Source: Oscillospiraceae bacterium (GTDB lineage: Bacteria; Bacillota; Clostridia; Oscillospirales; CAG-382). From it: a DNA stretch of 45,847 nucleotides. Under the pieces are notes generated by a model, which was not told the origin of the DNA, made no database searches, and saw only the letters and a list, made by a program, of their open reading frames with translations. Shown in pieces: positions 16,231-25,427 of the stretch. The DNA lies in assembly GCA_015064945.1 (NCBI GenBank), contig SVRF01000011.1:1-45847 (forward strand), in the 5' to 3' direction. Both the position numbers and the translations under genes were made by a program. The stretch's first letter is position 1. Every line of letters begins with the position of its first letter.

Positions 16231-17343
16231 ATGAGCCCTTGCAGAGTTTTGCACATAGTCGTTTCGATGGACGCAGGCGGAATTGAAACAATGCTTATGA
16301 ATTATTATCGCAACATCGACAGAAGCAAGGTTCAATTTGATTTTTTGTTGCACTGCGAGCATAAGAGTTTTTATGAAGACGAGATAACTATGTTGGGAGG
16401 AAAAATATTCCGAGTTCCATACTATCACCCAAAGAATATTATTAAGTATTTAAAAAGCTTAAATAGCTTTTTCAAAACACATACTGAATACAAAATAGTG
16501 CATTCGCACATGGTTTTTTATAGTTCTTTCGCTTTGAAAGCCGCAAAAAAACACGGTGTACCAATGAGAATCGCTCATTCCCATTGTTCAAATAAGTTTT
16601 GGAGATTAGATTCCACCTTGCCCTTTCGCATTTGGACACGACACAGTTTGAAAAAGCAGTACACTCATGTTTACGCCTGCAGTCCGGAGGCCGCAGAGTA
16701 CATGGCGCCTAAAAAACCTTTTACTATATTAAACAATGCAATCGATGCAGAAAACTTTGTTTTCAATTTGGATGCGAGAATAAAACAGCGTAACCAATTA
16801 AACATAATTAACGAATTATTGATTGGACACATTGGGCGGTTTACAGACGAAAAGAATCACGGTTTTATATTGGATGTATTTGCAGAGATACTAAAGAAAA
16901 ACGCAGACGCAAAGCTTGTGCTTGTAGGCGGTGGGAAGCTTTTTGAAAAAACAAAGGCCAAGGCTGATTCTTTAGGACTCGCCGACAAAATTATTTTTAC
17001 GGGGATAAGAAGAGATATCGCCGAACTTATGTCTGCGATGGATATATTTATTTTTCCATCAAAATTCGAAGGCTTTCCCGTTACTTTGGTTGAGGCACAG
17101 GCTTCAGACCTGCCCTGTGTAATATCCGACACTTTTTCCAAAACAGCCGTAGTTTCCGACAGGGTTAAAATACTGTCCCTTAACGACGCTGTTGACGACT
17201 GGGCTGATTCATTATTGACTTTTTATAACGGGTGTACCCGAAGAGATAATTTTGAACTTATTAAAAACAGCGGGCTTGACATAAAAACCAACGCTGTTGA
17301 CCTACAAAATACTTATTTAGAGGCATACAGACATGAACGGTGA
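16231..17343 (+). CDS. Glycosyltransferase family 4
   Basis: 370 residues, GT-B fold. The N-terminus has the GT4 acceptor loop SMDAGGIETMLMNYYR; the C-terminal half has HIGRFTDEKNH and the E-x7-E motif EGFPVTLVE (Glu280, Glu288). Retaining transferase using a nucleotide sugar; linkage unknown. AGGTGA lies before ATG 16231, and the end overlaps the next gene by 11 bp. Confidence 0.9.
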   Translation: MSPCRVLHIVVSMDAGGIETMLMNYYRNIDRSKVQFDFLLHCEHKSFYEDEITMLGGKIFRVPYYHPKNIIKYLKSLNSFFKTHTEYKIVHSHMVFYSSFALKAAKKHGVPMRIAHSHCSNKFWRLDSTLPFRIWTRHSLKKQYTHVYACSPEAAEYMAPKKPFTILNNAIDAENFVFNLDARIKQRNQLNIINELLIGHIGRFTDEKNHGFILDVFAEILKKNADAKLVLVGGGKLFEKTKAKADSLGLADKIIFTGIRRDIAELMSAMDIFIFPSKFEGFPVTLVEAQASDLPCVISDTFSKTAVVSDRVKILSLNDAVDDWADSLLTFYNGCTRRDNFELIKNSGLDIKTNAVDLQNTYLEAYRHER

Positions 17344-18232
17344 AAACATACCTTTTCTTACCGTATTTACACCAAGCTTTAACAGAGCGCATCTTTTGCC
17401 CCGTTGCTATGAAAGCATGAAAGCGCAAAAGTGCAAAGATTTCATTTGGATGATAATAGATGACGGCTCTACCGATAACACAGAAGAACTTGTAAAAAAG
17501 TGGCAGTCAGAAGAAAATGGCTTAAAAATCGAATACATATATAAACCGAATGGAGGTATGCATACCGCCCACAATACGGCATATGAAAATATAAGAACCG
17601 AGCTTAATGTATGTATTGATTCCGACGACCTTTTGGCTGATGATGCAGTTAGCAAAATCAAGTGTTTTTGGGAAGCGCACGGAAGCGAAAGATATGCGGG
17701 TATATTAGGTTTGGATGCCGATTTTGATGGCAATATCATCGGCAAAGGCTTTCCGGAAAATTTAAAGGAATGCACATTGGGCGGCTATTATGCGGCAGGC
17801 GGTAAGGGAGACAAAAAGCTTGTTTACAGAACCGATGTTATAACAAAATATCCGCCCTACCCTGTTTTTGAAGGAGAAAAATTTGTTGCACTGGGATATA
17901 AATACACCCTGTGTGATGATGACTATAAACTTTTGGTGCTTGACGAAGTTTTGTGCAACGTGGAATACCAAACGGATGGGTCAACAAATAATATGTACCG
18001 TCAATACAGGCGCAACCCAAAAGGCTGGGCGTTTATGCGTATATTCCATATGCACAGAGCTCCTTCAAAAAAAAGGATGTTTGAACTTAACGTTCACTAC
18101 GTTTCCAGCTGTATCTTTGCAAAGGACAAATACTTTTTAAAGAAATCCCCCAAAAAGCTTTGGACAATTGTTGCCTGCCCCTTCGGCTTGGCTTTAAATT
18201 TGCTTATCAGATTTAAGACACGCGGCAAATAG
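17333..18232 (+). CDS. Glycosyltransferase family 2
   Basis: 299 residues, GT-A fold. TPSFNRAHLLPRCYESM opens the nucleotide-binding domain, IIDDGSTDNTEE is the family hallmark, and CIDSDD is the metal-binding DxD. The C-terminal part carries RQYRRNPKGW, shared with the GT2 at 23291 (RRNPMGY), so the two are paralogues within one operon. It is an inverting enzyme expected at the membrane face. Acceptor and donor cannot be predicted. Confidence 0.9.
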   Translation: MNGENIPFLTVFTPSFNRAHLLPRCYESMKAQKCKDFIWMIIDDGSTDNTEELVKKWQSEENGLKIEYIYKPNGGMHTAHNTAYENIRTELNVCIDSDDLLADDAVSKIKCFWEAHGSERYAGILGLDADFDGNIIGKGFPENLKECTLGGYYAAGGKGDKKLVYRTDVITKYPPYPVFEGEKFVALGYKYTLCDDDYKLLVLDEVLCNVEYQTDGSTNNMYRQYRRNPKGWAFMRIFHMHRAPSKKRMFELNVHYVSSCIFAKDKYFLKKSPKKLWTIVACPFGLALNLLIRFKTRGK

Positions 18233-18246
18233 AATTTTGGAGTTTT

Positions 18247-19359
18247 TTGATGCAGATATACTTATTTATCATTCTGTGGATAATCTTGGTTGGCTTTATG
18301 AGCAAGACCTACGAAGTTACCGAAATTATCGACGGACGTGCCGAAAAACGTTGTAACTATACGTATTCCATACTAATGTTCGGCATTATCATATTTTTTA
18401 CAGGGCTTAGAAGCTCTGTGGGAGATACATTTACTTATATAAAAACTTTTAACGCTCTTGATGTGGAAAACACATCCCTGCTTAGAATTTTTAAAAACGC
18501 AGAAGGATATCAGCTTTACCAAGCATACGGCTATGTAGTAAAGAAATTTATATCCGAGGATTACAGAGTATATCTGTTCGGCATCGCATTGTTGTCGGGC
18601 ACCTTTGCCATGATAGGCTACAGACGTTTATCCTGCAACTACTCCTTTTCTCTTATATTATTTATGCTGTCCGGCAAATTTGTGTGGATGATGAACGGCA
18701 TAAAGCAATTTGCGGCGGCGGCTCTTATGTTTATGGTATTAAAGCTTATTACCGCAGAAAAAGGGCGTTACAAATACTTCGTTTACCTTTTCATCGCATA
18801 TTTGATTCACCCCTCTGCAATTGTCCTGTTCCCTGTTTATTTCATAGTTAAAAGTAAGCCTTGGAGTGTTAAAATACTTGTAACAATTGCGCTTTCAGTT
18901 TTAGCTGTTACTTTTGTGGGCGAATTTACAAACTTTTTGGATTTTGCCACGGAAGATACGGTTTTTGACGGTAGCGTTAAGCAATTCAGCGACGATGACG
19001 GTTCCAATATAATGCGTTTTTTTGTTTCGGCAGTTCCGCCGATTTTAGCACTTATAAAGCGTAAAGAAGTTGAAGAAATAAACTCCCCCACCGTAAACGT
19101 AATGATAAATATGTCGGTTATATCCGCCTGCTGTTATTTGGTTGCCACATTTACAAGCGGCATACTTATGGGCAGGGTGCCGTTGTATTTTGAGCTTAGC
19201 AATTTTGCCCTTATCCCCTGGTTGCTTGACAACGTTTATGAAGCCAAGGATAGAAAGATATTTAAAATTTTGTGTATTGCCTGCTACTGCGTATTCTTTT
19301 ATTTTCAGGTATGGGGCTTAGAATATACCAGCGAAACGTTAAATCTGTACTTATACTAG
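18247..19359 (+). CDS. EpsG-family polysaccharide polymerase (Wzy-like) membrane protein
   Basis: 370 residues with about ten hydrophobic segments spread over the length. FTGLRSSVGDTFTYIKTF near residue 55 is the EpsG-family signature (LR...G-D-x-x-Y), and MLSGKFVWMMNGIKQFAAAALMF corresponds to the conserved (N)-G-I-(R/K)-Q block. EpsG proteins are thought to polymerise lipid-linked repeat units outside the membrane in flippase-dependent systems. It is the only polymerase candidate here, and no Wzx flippase is present in the window. ATG 18247 has TTGGAG upstream. Confidence 0.85.
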   Translation: MMQIYLFIILWIILVGFMSKTYEVTEIIDGRAEKRCNYTYSILMFGIIIFFTGLRSSVGDTFTYIKTFNALDVENTSLLRIFKNAEGYQLYQAYGYVVKKFISEDYRVYLFGIALLSGTFAMIGYRRLSCNYSFSLILFMLSGKFVWMMNGIKQFAAAALMFMVLKLITAEKGRYKYFVYLFIAYLIHPSAIVLFPVYFIVKSKPWSVKILVTIALSVLAVTFVGEFTNFLDFATEDTVFDGSVKQFSDDDGSNIMRFFVSAVPPILALIKRKEVEEINSPTVNVMINMSVISACCYLVATFTSGILMGRVPLYFELSNFALIPWLLDNVYEAKDRKIFKILCIACYCVFFYFQVWGLEYTSETLNLYLY

Positions 19360-19370
19360 ACGAGGATATT

Positions 19371-20093
19371 ATGGTTAAAAAAATCCATTACTGTTGGTTT
19401 GGTGGCGCCGAAAAAAGCGCTCTTATAAAAAAGTGTATTAACAGTTGGGCAAAACACTTCCCCGATTTTGAAATTGTTGAATGGAACGAAAGTAACTACA
19501 ACGTTAACAAAAACCTATATTCAAGTCAAGCTTACGAGGCAAAGAAGTACGCTTATGTTTCGGATGTGGCACGCTTTGATATTCTTTATGAGCAGGGCGG
19601 ATTGTACTTTGATACCGACGTGGAAGTTATTAAACCCTTTGGTGAATTGCTTATGGACGAGGCGTTTTCTGCCCTTGAAACCGAAAATTTTATTGCGCCC
19701 GGTTTGGTTATGTGGTGCAAAAATCCCGGAAACCCTATAATTAAAGAAATGGTGGATTATTATAACACTAACCCTTACCTTGATGAAAACGGCAATAAAA
19801 TATCGGGCACGGTATGCAGCATATTCACGGATATTATGAGAAAGTATGGGTTTAAGGACGGGAATGACCTTAAGCGGCTTGACGGATTTGTAATATACCC
19901 CATTGACTATTTTTGCCCTTACGATGATGCAACGGGCAAGCTTACAAAAACAAAAAACACCTATGCTATACATTGGTATGCCAAGAGTTGGATGTCCAAA
20001 AAGACGGTTTTGCGCGTTAAGATAACAAGAGTTATACACAGGATATTCGGCAAAAACAGCCTTAAGTTTTTAAAGCGGAGGAAGAAAAAGTGA
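19371..20093 (+). CDS. Glycosyltransferase family 32 (capsular polysaccharide synthesis type)
   Basis: 240 residues from ATG 19371, supported by CGAGGA at 19361-19366; an upstream ATG at 19272 would overlap the polymerase gene by 88 bp. It begins KKIHYCWFGG, typical of GT32, and has VARFDILYEQGGLYFDTDVEVI with the DxD motif. Related enzymes transfer mannose, galactose or GlcNAc in capsule and glycolipid synthesis. The C-terminus is basic (KFLKRRKKK), consistent with membrane association. The stop overlaps the next start (GTGA). Confidence 0.9.
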   Translation: MVKKIHYCWFGGAEKSALIKKCINSWAKHFPDFEIVEWNESNYNVNKNLYSSQAYEAKKYAYVSDVARFDILYEQGGLYFDTDVEVIKPFGELLMDEAFSALETENFIAPGLVMWCKNPGNPIIKEMVDYYNTNPYLDENGNKISGTVCSIFTDIMRKYGFKDGNDLKRLDGFVIYPIDYFCPYDDATGKLTKTKNTYAIHWYAKSWMSKKTVLRVKITRVIHRIFGKNSLKFLKRRKKK

Positions 20094-21316
20094 AAAAGCT
20101 TTTAATAGTTTCACACGCACTGGAGCTTGGCGGTGCCGAAAGCAGTCTGATAGGCTACCTGCACACTTTAGCAAAAGCCGAAGACGTTGAAACAGAGCTT
20201 TTTTTGTACAGACACAAAGGGGAGCTTATGAAATACATCCCCGAGGGCATTAAGCTTCTTCCCGAAAAACAGCAATACTCCTGCCTTGCCGTACCTTTGA
20301 AAAACGTTGTAAAAAGAGGACGTTTTGCCATAGCTTTAGGCAGGGCATACGGCAAATACAAAAGCAACAGGTACATGAAAAAAAACGGCTTAATCGGCAA
20401 AAAGAGCGGTGTAGCCTTAGAATACAGCCATAAATACACAAAAGCTTTTATGCCTGAGATTTCCGACACCGAATACGATTTAGCGATAAGCTTTCTTACG
20501 CCCCATTATTACGTTGTAAATAAAGTAAAAGCCAAAAAGAAAGTAGCATATATCCACACAGACTACGCCTACATCTCCGTTGACAGAGAGTCCGAGCTTA
20601 AGATGTGGTCCGCCTACGACTGTATTGCCGCCGTCTCCGAAGCTGTTATGAACAGCTTTGTTAAGCTGTTTCCTGAGTTGAAAGAAAAGACAGCGGTTAT
20701 AGAAAACATTAATTCAACAGAACTCATAGCCCGAAGAGCGGTAGAATTTGTACCCAAGGAGGAAATGGCGGGTAATTTTGTTAAAATTCTTTCTGTGGGC
20801 AGATTTTGTGATGCAAAAAACTTTGAAAGCATACCGTGCAAAGCGGCATTGTTGAAGGACAAAGGGCTTGATTTTAAATGGTACATCATCGGTTTTGGCG
20901 ACGACAAACATATAAGGACAGCAATCAAAGAAACAGGAACTGAAAACGAAGTGGTTGTTTTGGGCAAGAAAGCTAATCCATATCCCTACATCAAATATTG
21001 CGATATATATGCGCAGCCCTCCAGATACGAAGGCAAGGCAGTTACGGTGCTGGAAGCGCAAATAATTGGCAAACCAGTAATTATAACAAATTATGCCACC
21101 GCATCTTCACAGTTGAAAGATGGATATGACGGCATAATCGCCCCTATGGATAACGACGCTTTTTGTGATAAGCTTTATGATTTGGCCGTAAATAAAGAAA
21201 AGCAAACTAGCCTTATAAGAAATTGCAAAAATTCCGATTACAGCAACAAAGACGAAATTAAAAAGCTTTTGCAATTGCTACAACTATTTAAAGGCGGTAA
21301 CGACAATGAAGCCTAA
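20090..21316 (+). CDS. Glycosyltransferase family 4
   Basis: 408 residues, GT-B fold. The start is GTG 20090, overlapping the previous stop by four bases; the upstream ribosome site GGAGGAAG supports it. The N-terminus reads LLIVSHALELGGAESSLIGYL. The donor half has SVGRFCDAKNF and the E-x7-E motif EGKAVTVLE (Glu314, Glu322) followed by GKPVIITNYATASSQL. Retaining transferase of unknown linkage. Confidence 0.9.
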   Translation: MKKLLIVSHALELGGAESSLIGYLHTLAKAEDVETELFLYRHKGELMKYIPEGIKLLPEKQQYSCLAVPLKNVVKRGRFAIALGRAYGKYKSNRYMKKNGLIGKKSGVALEYSHKYTKAFMPEISDTEYDLAISFLTPHYYVVNKVKAKKKVAYIHTDYAYISVDRESELKMWSAYDCIAAVSEAVMNSFVKLFPELKEKTAVIENINSTELIARRAVEFVPKEEMAGNFVKILSVGRFCDAKNFESIPCKAALLKDKGLDFKWYIIGFGDDKHIRTAIKETGTENEVVVLGKKANPYPYIKYCDIYAQPSRYEGKAVTVLEAQIIGKPVIITNYATASSQLKDGYDGIIAPMDNDAFCDKLYDLAVNKEKQTSLIRNCKNSDYSNKDEIKKLLQLLQLFKGGNDNEA

Positions 21317-22289
21317 GATAAGTATCATCATCCCCGTATACAACAAAGCTCGATATCTATCTACCATACTTGAACAGATCAAAAACCAAAGCTTTAAAGA
21401 TTTTGAGTGTATATTGGTAGATGACGGATCCACCGACGGCTCATCTGATATTTGTGACAGCTTTACAAAGCAAGACTGCCGATTTAAAGTTATACACAAG
21501 GATAATGCAGGAGTTTCTGCCGCGCGAAACACCGGGTTAGATATCGCCTGCGGTGATTATATAACTTTTATTGATGCAGATGATGAGATAGAAAACGCTT
21601 ATTTGGAAGTTTTATACGCCCCCACCGTAAAAACAGGTGCGGATATGGTTGTAGGCGGATGCAAAAAGTTTTGGGACAACAGCGACAGAAATATCGATGT
21701 CCTCTGCCCTTTTGAAGGTCTTATTGATATAAATGATGTATTTAAAAGCTTTGCGGAGGTTCAGTACAAAAGCGGGATATACGGTGTTTGTTGCAACAAG
21801 CTTTTGTCTGCAAAAATTATTGAAAACATAAGGTTTAACCCCAAAATACGCCTTGCCGAGGATTTGGAGTTTTATCTTACGGTTTATCCAAGGCTTTCGA
21901 ATATATATTTTTTACCCGAGCGCCTTTATCTGTACAGACAGCAAGCGGAAAATTCTTCGGTTATTGTTAAAGATAAGGATATAGATTATTTTACGCAGCT
22001 GAACATTCAGCTTAAGCTGTATAGAATGCTTGAAAAAGCCGGCGTAAAGACAGATGTTGTAACCGCAAAAATTTACAACTATGTGTACTTGTGCATTTTT
22101 TATGCAGCAAACGGTAAGGTTGCCGAAACATGCAAAAAAATTAATGAATTAAATTTACCGATATGTCCGGATATAAAAAGTTTCCCTTTTAAAAAACGCC
22201 GGATACTAAAAAAATATTTTAGCGCCTCTTTTAAAACTTTGGAATTGACCTTAAGAGTATACAGAAAACTAAAAGGTATAAAAATATGA
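21306..22289 (+). CDS. Glycosyltransferase family 2
   Basis: 327 residues. SIIIPVYNKARYL, LVDDGSTDGS, NAGVSAARNTGLD and FIDADDEI (DxD) are all present in the order typical of GT2. The C-terminal 100 residues are helical and basic (FKKRRILKKYF). The ATG overlaps the preceding gene by 11 bp, with AAGGCGG upstream. It belongs to a set of four similar GT2 genes in this locus (also 22286, 24188 and 28419). Confidence 0.9.
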   Translation: MKPKISIIIPVYNKARYLSTILEQIKNQSFKDFECILVDDGSTDGSSDICDSFTKQDCRFKVIHKDNAGVSAARNTGLDIACGDYITFIDADDEIENAYLEVLYAPTVKTGADMVVGGCKKFWDNSDRNIDVLCPFEGLIDINDVFKSFAEVQYKSGIYGVCCNKLLSAKIIENIRFNPKIRLAEDLEFYLTVYPRLSNIYFLPERLYLYRQQAENSSVIVKDKDIDYFTQLNIQLKLYRMLEKAGVKTDVVTAKIYNYVYLCIFYAANGKVAETCKKINELNLPICPDIKSFPFKKRRILKKYFSASFKTLELTLRVYRKLKGIKI

Positions 22290-23284
22290 TAAGTGTTATT
22301 ATTCCAGTTTATAACTGCGAAAAATGGCTTGAAGCCTGTGTTTCTTCATTGATTAACCAAAGCTATAAGGATTTTGAAATACTGCTTGTTAACGACGGTA
22401 GCACCGACGGAAGTGAAGCGGTTTGCAAAAGCCTAGCGGGGGAACACTGCTGTATAAGATATTTTAGCAAAGAGAACGGCGGAGCCGCTTCTGCACGCAA
22501 TTTGGGACTGGATAACGCCAAGGGAGATTATGTTGCATTTGTAGATGCAGACGACACGGTTAAAAGAAACTATTTGGAAACGCTTATTAAGTCCGCGACC
22601 GAATACAACGCCGACATAGTTATGTGTGACTATATTAAGCACACAAAAGATAAAAGTTTTTCTTTCAGTCAACCTATCAGAGCAGGCGTTTACAACAAAA
22701 CAGAGATTGAAAAAGAGCTGTTCCCCTGCCTTATTATGTTTGACAACTTAGAATTCCCGCCGACTATTTCAAACTGTGTTTGTCTTTTTAAGCGCTCGCT
22801 TTTGGAAAGCAACAACATTCGCTATCCCGAGGTTCGGCTGTGTGAGGACAGTTTTTTCGGCTCTGTCGCCTTGTATAATGCCGAATGCTTTGTTTATCTT
22901 AAAGAACAAGGTCTCTATAATTATTTGTACCACCCTACCTCCGTTTCTCACAGCAACACTCCGGAAAAGGCCGCTGCGCGTTGGAAATCGTTCATCAAGC
23001 TAAATGAAGCATATAAGGCGTATTTCATAAACAATAATTTTGATTTTACTATGCAAATAAAGTATAATATGCTTTATTTTGCACTTAATCAGCTTTCATA
23101 TATCAACGGGCACAAATTGTCTATAGCCAAACATCGCAAAGCGGTAAAAGGGATAATAAACGACAAAAATACAATTCAGGCACTCAAGGGTCTAAAATAC
23201 CCGAAGGTATCTTGCAAGCTTAAACTTTTTATCTTTCTAATTAAGCACAAAATGGCATTATTATATTGCATTTGTCATAGGTAA
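22286..23284 (+). CDS. Glycosyltransferase family 2
   Basis: 332 residues, overlapping the previous stop by four bases (ATGA). SVIIPVYNCEKWLEACVSSL, LVNDGSTDGSE, NGGAASARNLGLD and FVDADD mark the GT-A domain; LCEDSFFGSVALY is the later acidic (C/E)ED motif. The N-terminal 60 residues are clearly similar to the GT2 at 24188, suggesting a local duplication with one gene between. Confidence 0.9.
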   Translation: MISVIIPVYNCEKWLEACVSSLINQSYKDFEILLVNDGSTDGSEAVCKSLAGEHCCIRYFSKENGGAASARNLGLDNAKGDYVAFVDADDTVKRNYLETLIKSATEYNADIVMCDYIKHTKDKSFSFSQPIRAGVYNKTEIEKELFPCLIMFDNLEFPPTISNCVCLFKRSLLESNNIRYPEVRLCEDSFFGSVALYNAECFVYLKEQGLYNYLYHPTSVSHSNTPEKAAARWKSFIKLNEAYKAYFINNNFDFTMQIKYNMLYFALNQLSYINGHKLSIAKHRKAVKGIINDKNTIQALKGLKYPKVSCKLKLFIFLIKHKMALLYCICHR

Positions 23285-23290
23285 TGTTTT

Positions 23291-24187
23291 ATGAAACTAC
23301 TTACAATATTCACCCCCACTTATAATCGTGCGCATACCTTACCTCGACTATACGAATCGCTTTGTGCTCAAACAGACAAACGCTTCGAATGGATAGTTGT
23401 CAACGACGGTTCCACCGATAATACAAACGAAGTTTTAAACCGAATACAAAGAGAACAGGCTGTTAATATCATAGTTATAAACAAAGAAAACGGTGGAAAG
23501 CCGCGAGCCATCAACGACGGACTTAAAACAGCAAATGGCGAATTTTTCTTTATGGTAGACAGCGATGATTATATAACACCTGATGCGGTAGAAAGGCTGT
23601 TTTGTTGGTGCCGGGAAATAGAAGATGACGAAAGATTCGTAGCAGTTGGTGCAGCAAGAGCATATCCAAACGGAGAATACATTAAAGGCGTAGCTCCTAA
23701 AATAGACAACGCCGGCTATGTGGACGCCACAAATCTTGAACGGGCTTTGTACGATTTGGATGCAGATATGTGCGAAGCGTATAAAACCGACATTTTCAAA
23801 AAGTTTCCTTTTAAAGTATGGGATGGTGAAAATTTCGCCCCTGAACAAATAGTGCTTAATGAGATGGCTTTGTCAGGCTATAAAATCCGTTGGAGAAAAG
23901 ACAAAATATATATTTGCGAATATTTGGATGATGGGCTTACAAAAGGAAGCGACTCGTTAATGCGCCGAAACCCTATGGGGTATGCAATGATGTATGACCA
24001 CATGTTAAAATACGGTTATCCCCTTAAGAAACGCATAAAATGCGTATGTAATATGACTGCCTTAGCGACCATAGGCAAGCACCCTTTTTACTTTTTGAAA
24101 AGCAACGCTAAGTTTTTGGGAGCTTTGACGTTTTTTCCTTCGTTATTATTGGCGGCAAGGCGGAAAAAGCAATTCAGGAGTATGTAA
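23291..24187 (+). CDS. Glycosyltransferase family 2
   Basis: 298 residues. TPTYNRAHTLPRLYESL, VVNDGSTDNT, KENGGKPRAINDGL and MVDSDD are GT2 marks; WDGENFAPEQIVLNEMA and RRNPMGYAMMYDHML define the subgroup it shares with the GT2 at 17333. Only 6 bp separate it from the preceding gene, and the next ATG follows its stop directly. Confidence 0.9.
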   Translation: MKLLTIFTPTYNRAHTLPRLYESLCAQTDKRFEWIVVNDGSTDNTNEVLNRIQREQAVNIIVINKENGGKPRAINDGLKTANGEFFFMVDSDDYITPDAVERLFCWCREIEDDERFVAVGAARAYPNGEYIKGVAPKIDNAGYVDATNLERALYDLDADMCEAYKTDIFKKFPFKVWDGENFAPEQIVLNEMALSGYKIRWRKDKIYICEYLDDGLTKGSDSLMRRNPMGYAMMYDHMLKYGYPLKKRIKCVCNMTALATIGKHPFYFLKSNAKFLGALTFFPSLLLAARRKKQFRSM

Positions 24188-25129
24188 ATGATAAGTGTAA
24201 TCATCCCCGTTTACAATTGCGAAAAGTATATTGAACGTTGCGTTAATTCGTTGCTGTGTCAAAGCTTTAACGATTTTGAATTGATAATTGTCAACGACGG
24301 CAGTACGGATAACACCGAAAGGGTATGCCAAAAGCTGCAGGAAAAGGACGGACGTATACGCCTGCACAACAAAGAAAACGGCGGGGTTTCGTCTGCAAGG
24401 AATTTTGGGATGGAAAATGCCAAGGGTGATTACATAAGCTTTTTGGACGGTGACGATTATGTGCCGCAAAACTATTTATCGGTGCTTTTTGAAGCGGTAA
24501 AGGGGGCCGAAATATCAGTTTGCGATATAGCATGTATAAAAAACGGTAAGGAAACAAAACGCTTTACCTGTAAAAAGAAAACGCTTAACACTATAGAGGC
24601 CATTGAGTTGTTGCTATCCCGCAAGGACATAAATTCCGGACCCTACGGTAAGCTTTTTTCCAAAAACGTGGTAGAAGGCTTGCGTTTTCCGCCAATGAAG
24701 GCATACGAAGATATACTGTTTGTTCTTGAGGCGTTTAAGAAAGCAAATACAATAGCCTGCACAGATAAAACCGAGTATGTGTACGACAACGGCACGGGTG
24801 GAGCAATGACCGGATACGCAAAGCGACCCACTTCGGACGTGGTGACTATGGCAAAGGCAGTGCTTGAATATTTGGATAACAACAAAGAAAAGTTTTCTCC
24901 TTTACCCGAATATACTACCCTGTCACACCTTATGCAACATCTGCAAGCTTTGAGTTGTGAAAATAACAGAAGTCCTGAACAGAAGGCGCTCATCGACGCA
25001 ATTCGCACATTTTTTAAAGAAAATATGCACCGCATAAAAAGATGCAAGCTTTTCCGTTTTAAAGAGATAATTGTATATTATTTTGCATCTAAAGGATATT
25101 GGATAAAAGGCGGTATAAGAAAAATATAA
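24188..25129 (+). CDS. Glycosyltransferase family 2
   Basis: 313 residues, last gene of the + operon. SVIIPVYNCEKYIERCVNSL, IVNDGSTDNTE, ENGGVSSARNFGM and FLDGDDYV (DxD) are present, with AYEDILFVLEA as the later acidic motif. The ribosome site AGGAG (24176-24180) lies inside the end of the preceding gene. The stop is followed by a palindrome-rich intergenic segment. Confidence 0.9.
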   Translation: MISVIIPVYNCEKYIERCVNSLLCQSFNDFELIIVNDGSTDNTERVCQKLQEKDGRIRLHNKENGGVSSARNFGMENAKGDYISFLDGDDYVPQNYLSVLFEAVKGAEISVCDIACIKNGKETKRFTCKKKTLNTIEAIELLLSRKDINSGPYGKLFSKNVVEGLRFPPMKAYEDILFVLEAFKKANTIACTDKTEYVYDNGTGGAMTGYAKRPTSDVVTMAKAVLEYLDNNKEKFSPLPEYTTLSHLMQHLQALSCENNRSPEQKALIDAIRTFFKENMHRIKRCKLFRFKEIIVYYFASKGYWIKGGIRKI

Positions 25130-25131
25130 AA

Positions 25132-25153
25132 AGTGCTTCTTAGATGAAGCACT
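25132..25153. repeat. 22-bp hairpin direct repeat, copy 1 (minus-strand terminator)
   Basis: AGTGCTTC-N6-GAAGCACT, an 8-bp perfect stem. On the minus strand it is followed by TTTTTATA, so it can terminate the Kdo/exporter operon. It is identical to copy 2 at 25400-25421, including the loop TTAGAT. Confidence 0.85.
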
Positions 25154-25212
25154 CAGACCGCTGACAAAGGCACAGACCACGAAAAAAGAAAAATATAATT
25201 ACACACAAAGAT

Positions 25213-25242
25213 GAAAAGTCAGGGGCGTGTCCCTGACTTTTC
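25213..25242. repeat. 12-bp perfect stem-loop
   Basis: GAAAAGTCAGGG (25213-25224) pairs with CCCTGACTTTTC (25231-25242) around a 6-nt loop. The stem has A-rich and T-rich ends, so it could also act as a weak bidirectional terminator. Confidence 0.8.
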
Positions 25243-25310
25243 TGCATTACATTGTATTTTTCGTTCAAAACGAACCTCGGCTTACAGTACCTATGTACAG
25301 TTTTCGGGGT

Positions 25311-25339
25311 CCCCGTTGCGAACGAAGTGAGCAATGGGG
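25311..25339. repeat. Stem-loop with 9-bp arms
   Basis: CCCCGTTGC (25311-25319) and GCAATGGGG (25331-25339) pair with one G-T wobble around an 11-nt loop. It overlaps a second small palindrome GGGGTCCCC (25306-25314), so two alternative folds are possible. Confidence 0.65.
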
Positions 25340-25369
25340 TGGTGTGAGCACTCTTTCTCAGCACTCTGC

Positions 25370-25399
25370 CAAGCTGATGACAAGTTTGTCATCAGCTTG
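25370..25399. repeat. 14-bp near-perfect palindrome
   Basis: CAAGCTGATGACAA (25370-25383) pairs fully with TTGTCATCAGCTTG (25386-25399), leaving a 2-nt centre. It abuts repeat copy 2 directly, giving two stacked hairpins before the T-run. Confidence 0.85.
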
Positions 25400-25426
25400 A
25401 GTGCTTCTTAGATGAAGCACTTTTTT
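25400..25426. terminator. 22-bp hairpin direct repeat, copy 2 (plus-strand terminator)
   Basis: Same AGTGCTTC-N6-GAAGCACT hairpin as copy 1, here followed by TTTTTT on the plus strand. It should stop transcription of the + operon. Confidence 0.85.
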
Positions 25427-25427
25427 C

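Larger units (their letters stand above)
25130..25427. other. Palindrome-rich intergenic segment between the two polysaccharide operons
   Basis: A 298-bp gap with no convincing gene. It carries an identical 22-bp hairpin at both ends (25132-25153 and 25400-25421) and three further hairpins between them. Only a short unsupported reading frame crosses it. I see no transposase and no terminal inverted repeats, so it resembles a small structured intergenic repeat rather than an insertion sequence. Confidence 0.7.

Noticed and set aside
25140..25364. 74-residue minus-strand reading frame in the palindrome-rich gap
   Set aside because: It crosses three hairpins, has no ribosome site and no family features. 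The DNA structure explains the segment better.
25130..25427. Insertion sequence or CRISPR array in the gap
   Set aside because: No transposase and no terminal inverted repeats bound the segment; the 22-bp repeat occurs only twice and is itself a hairpin.
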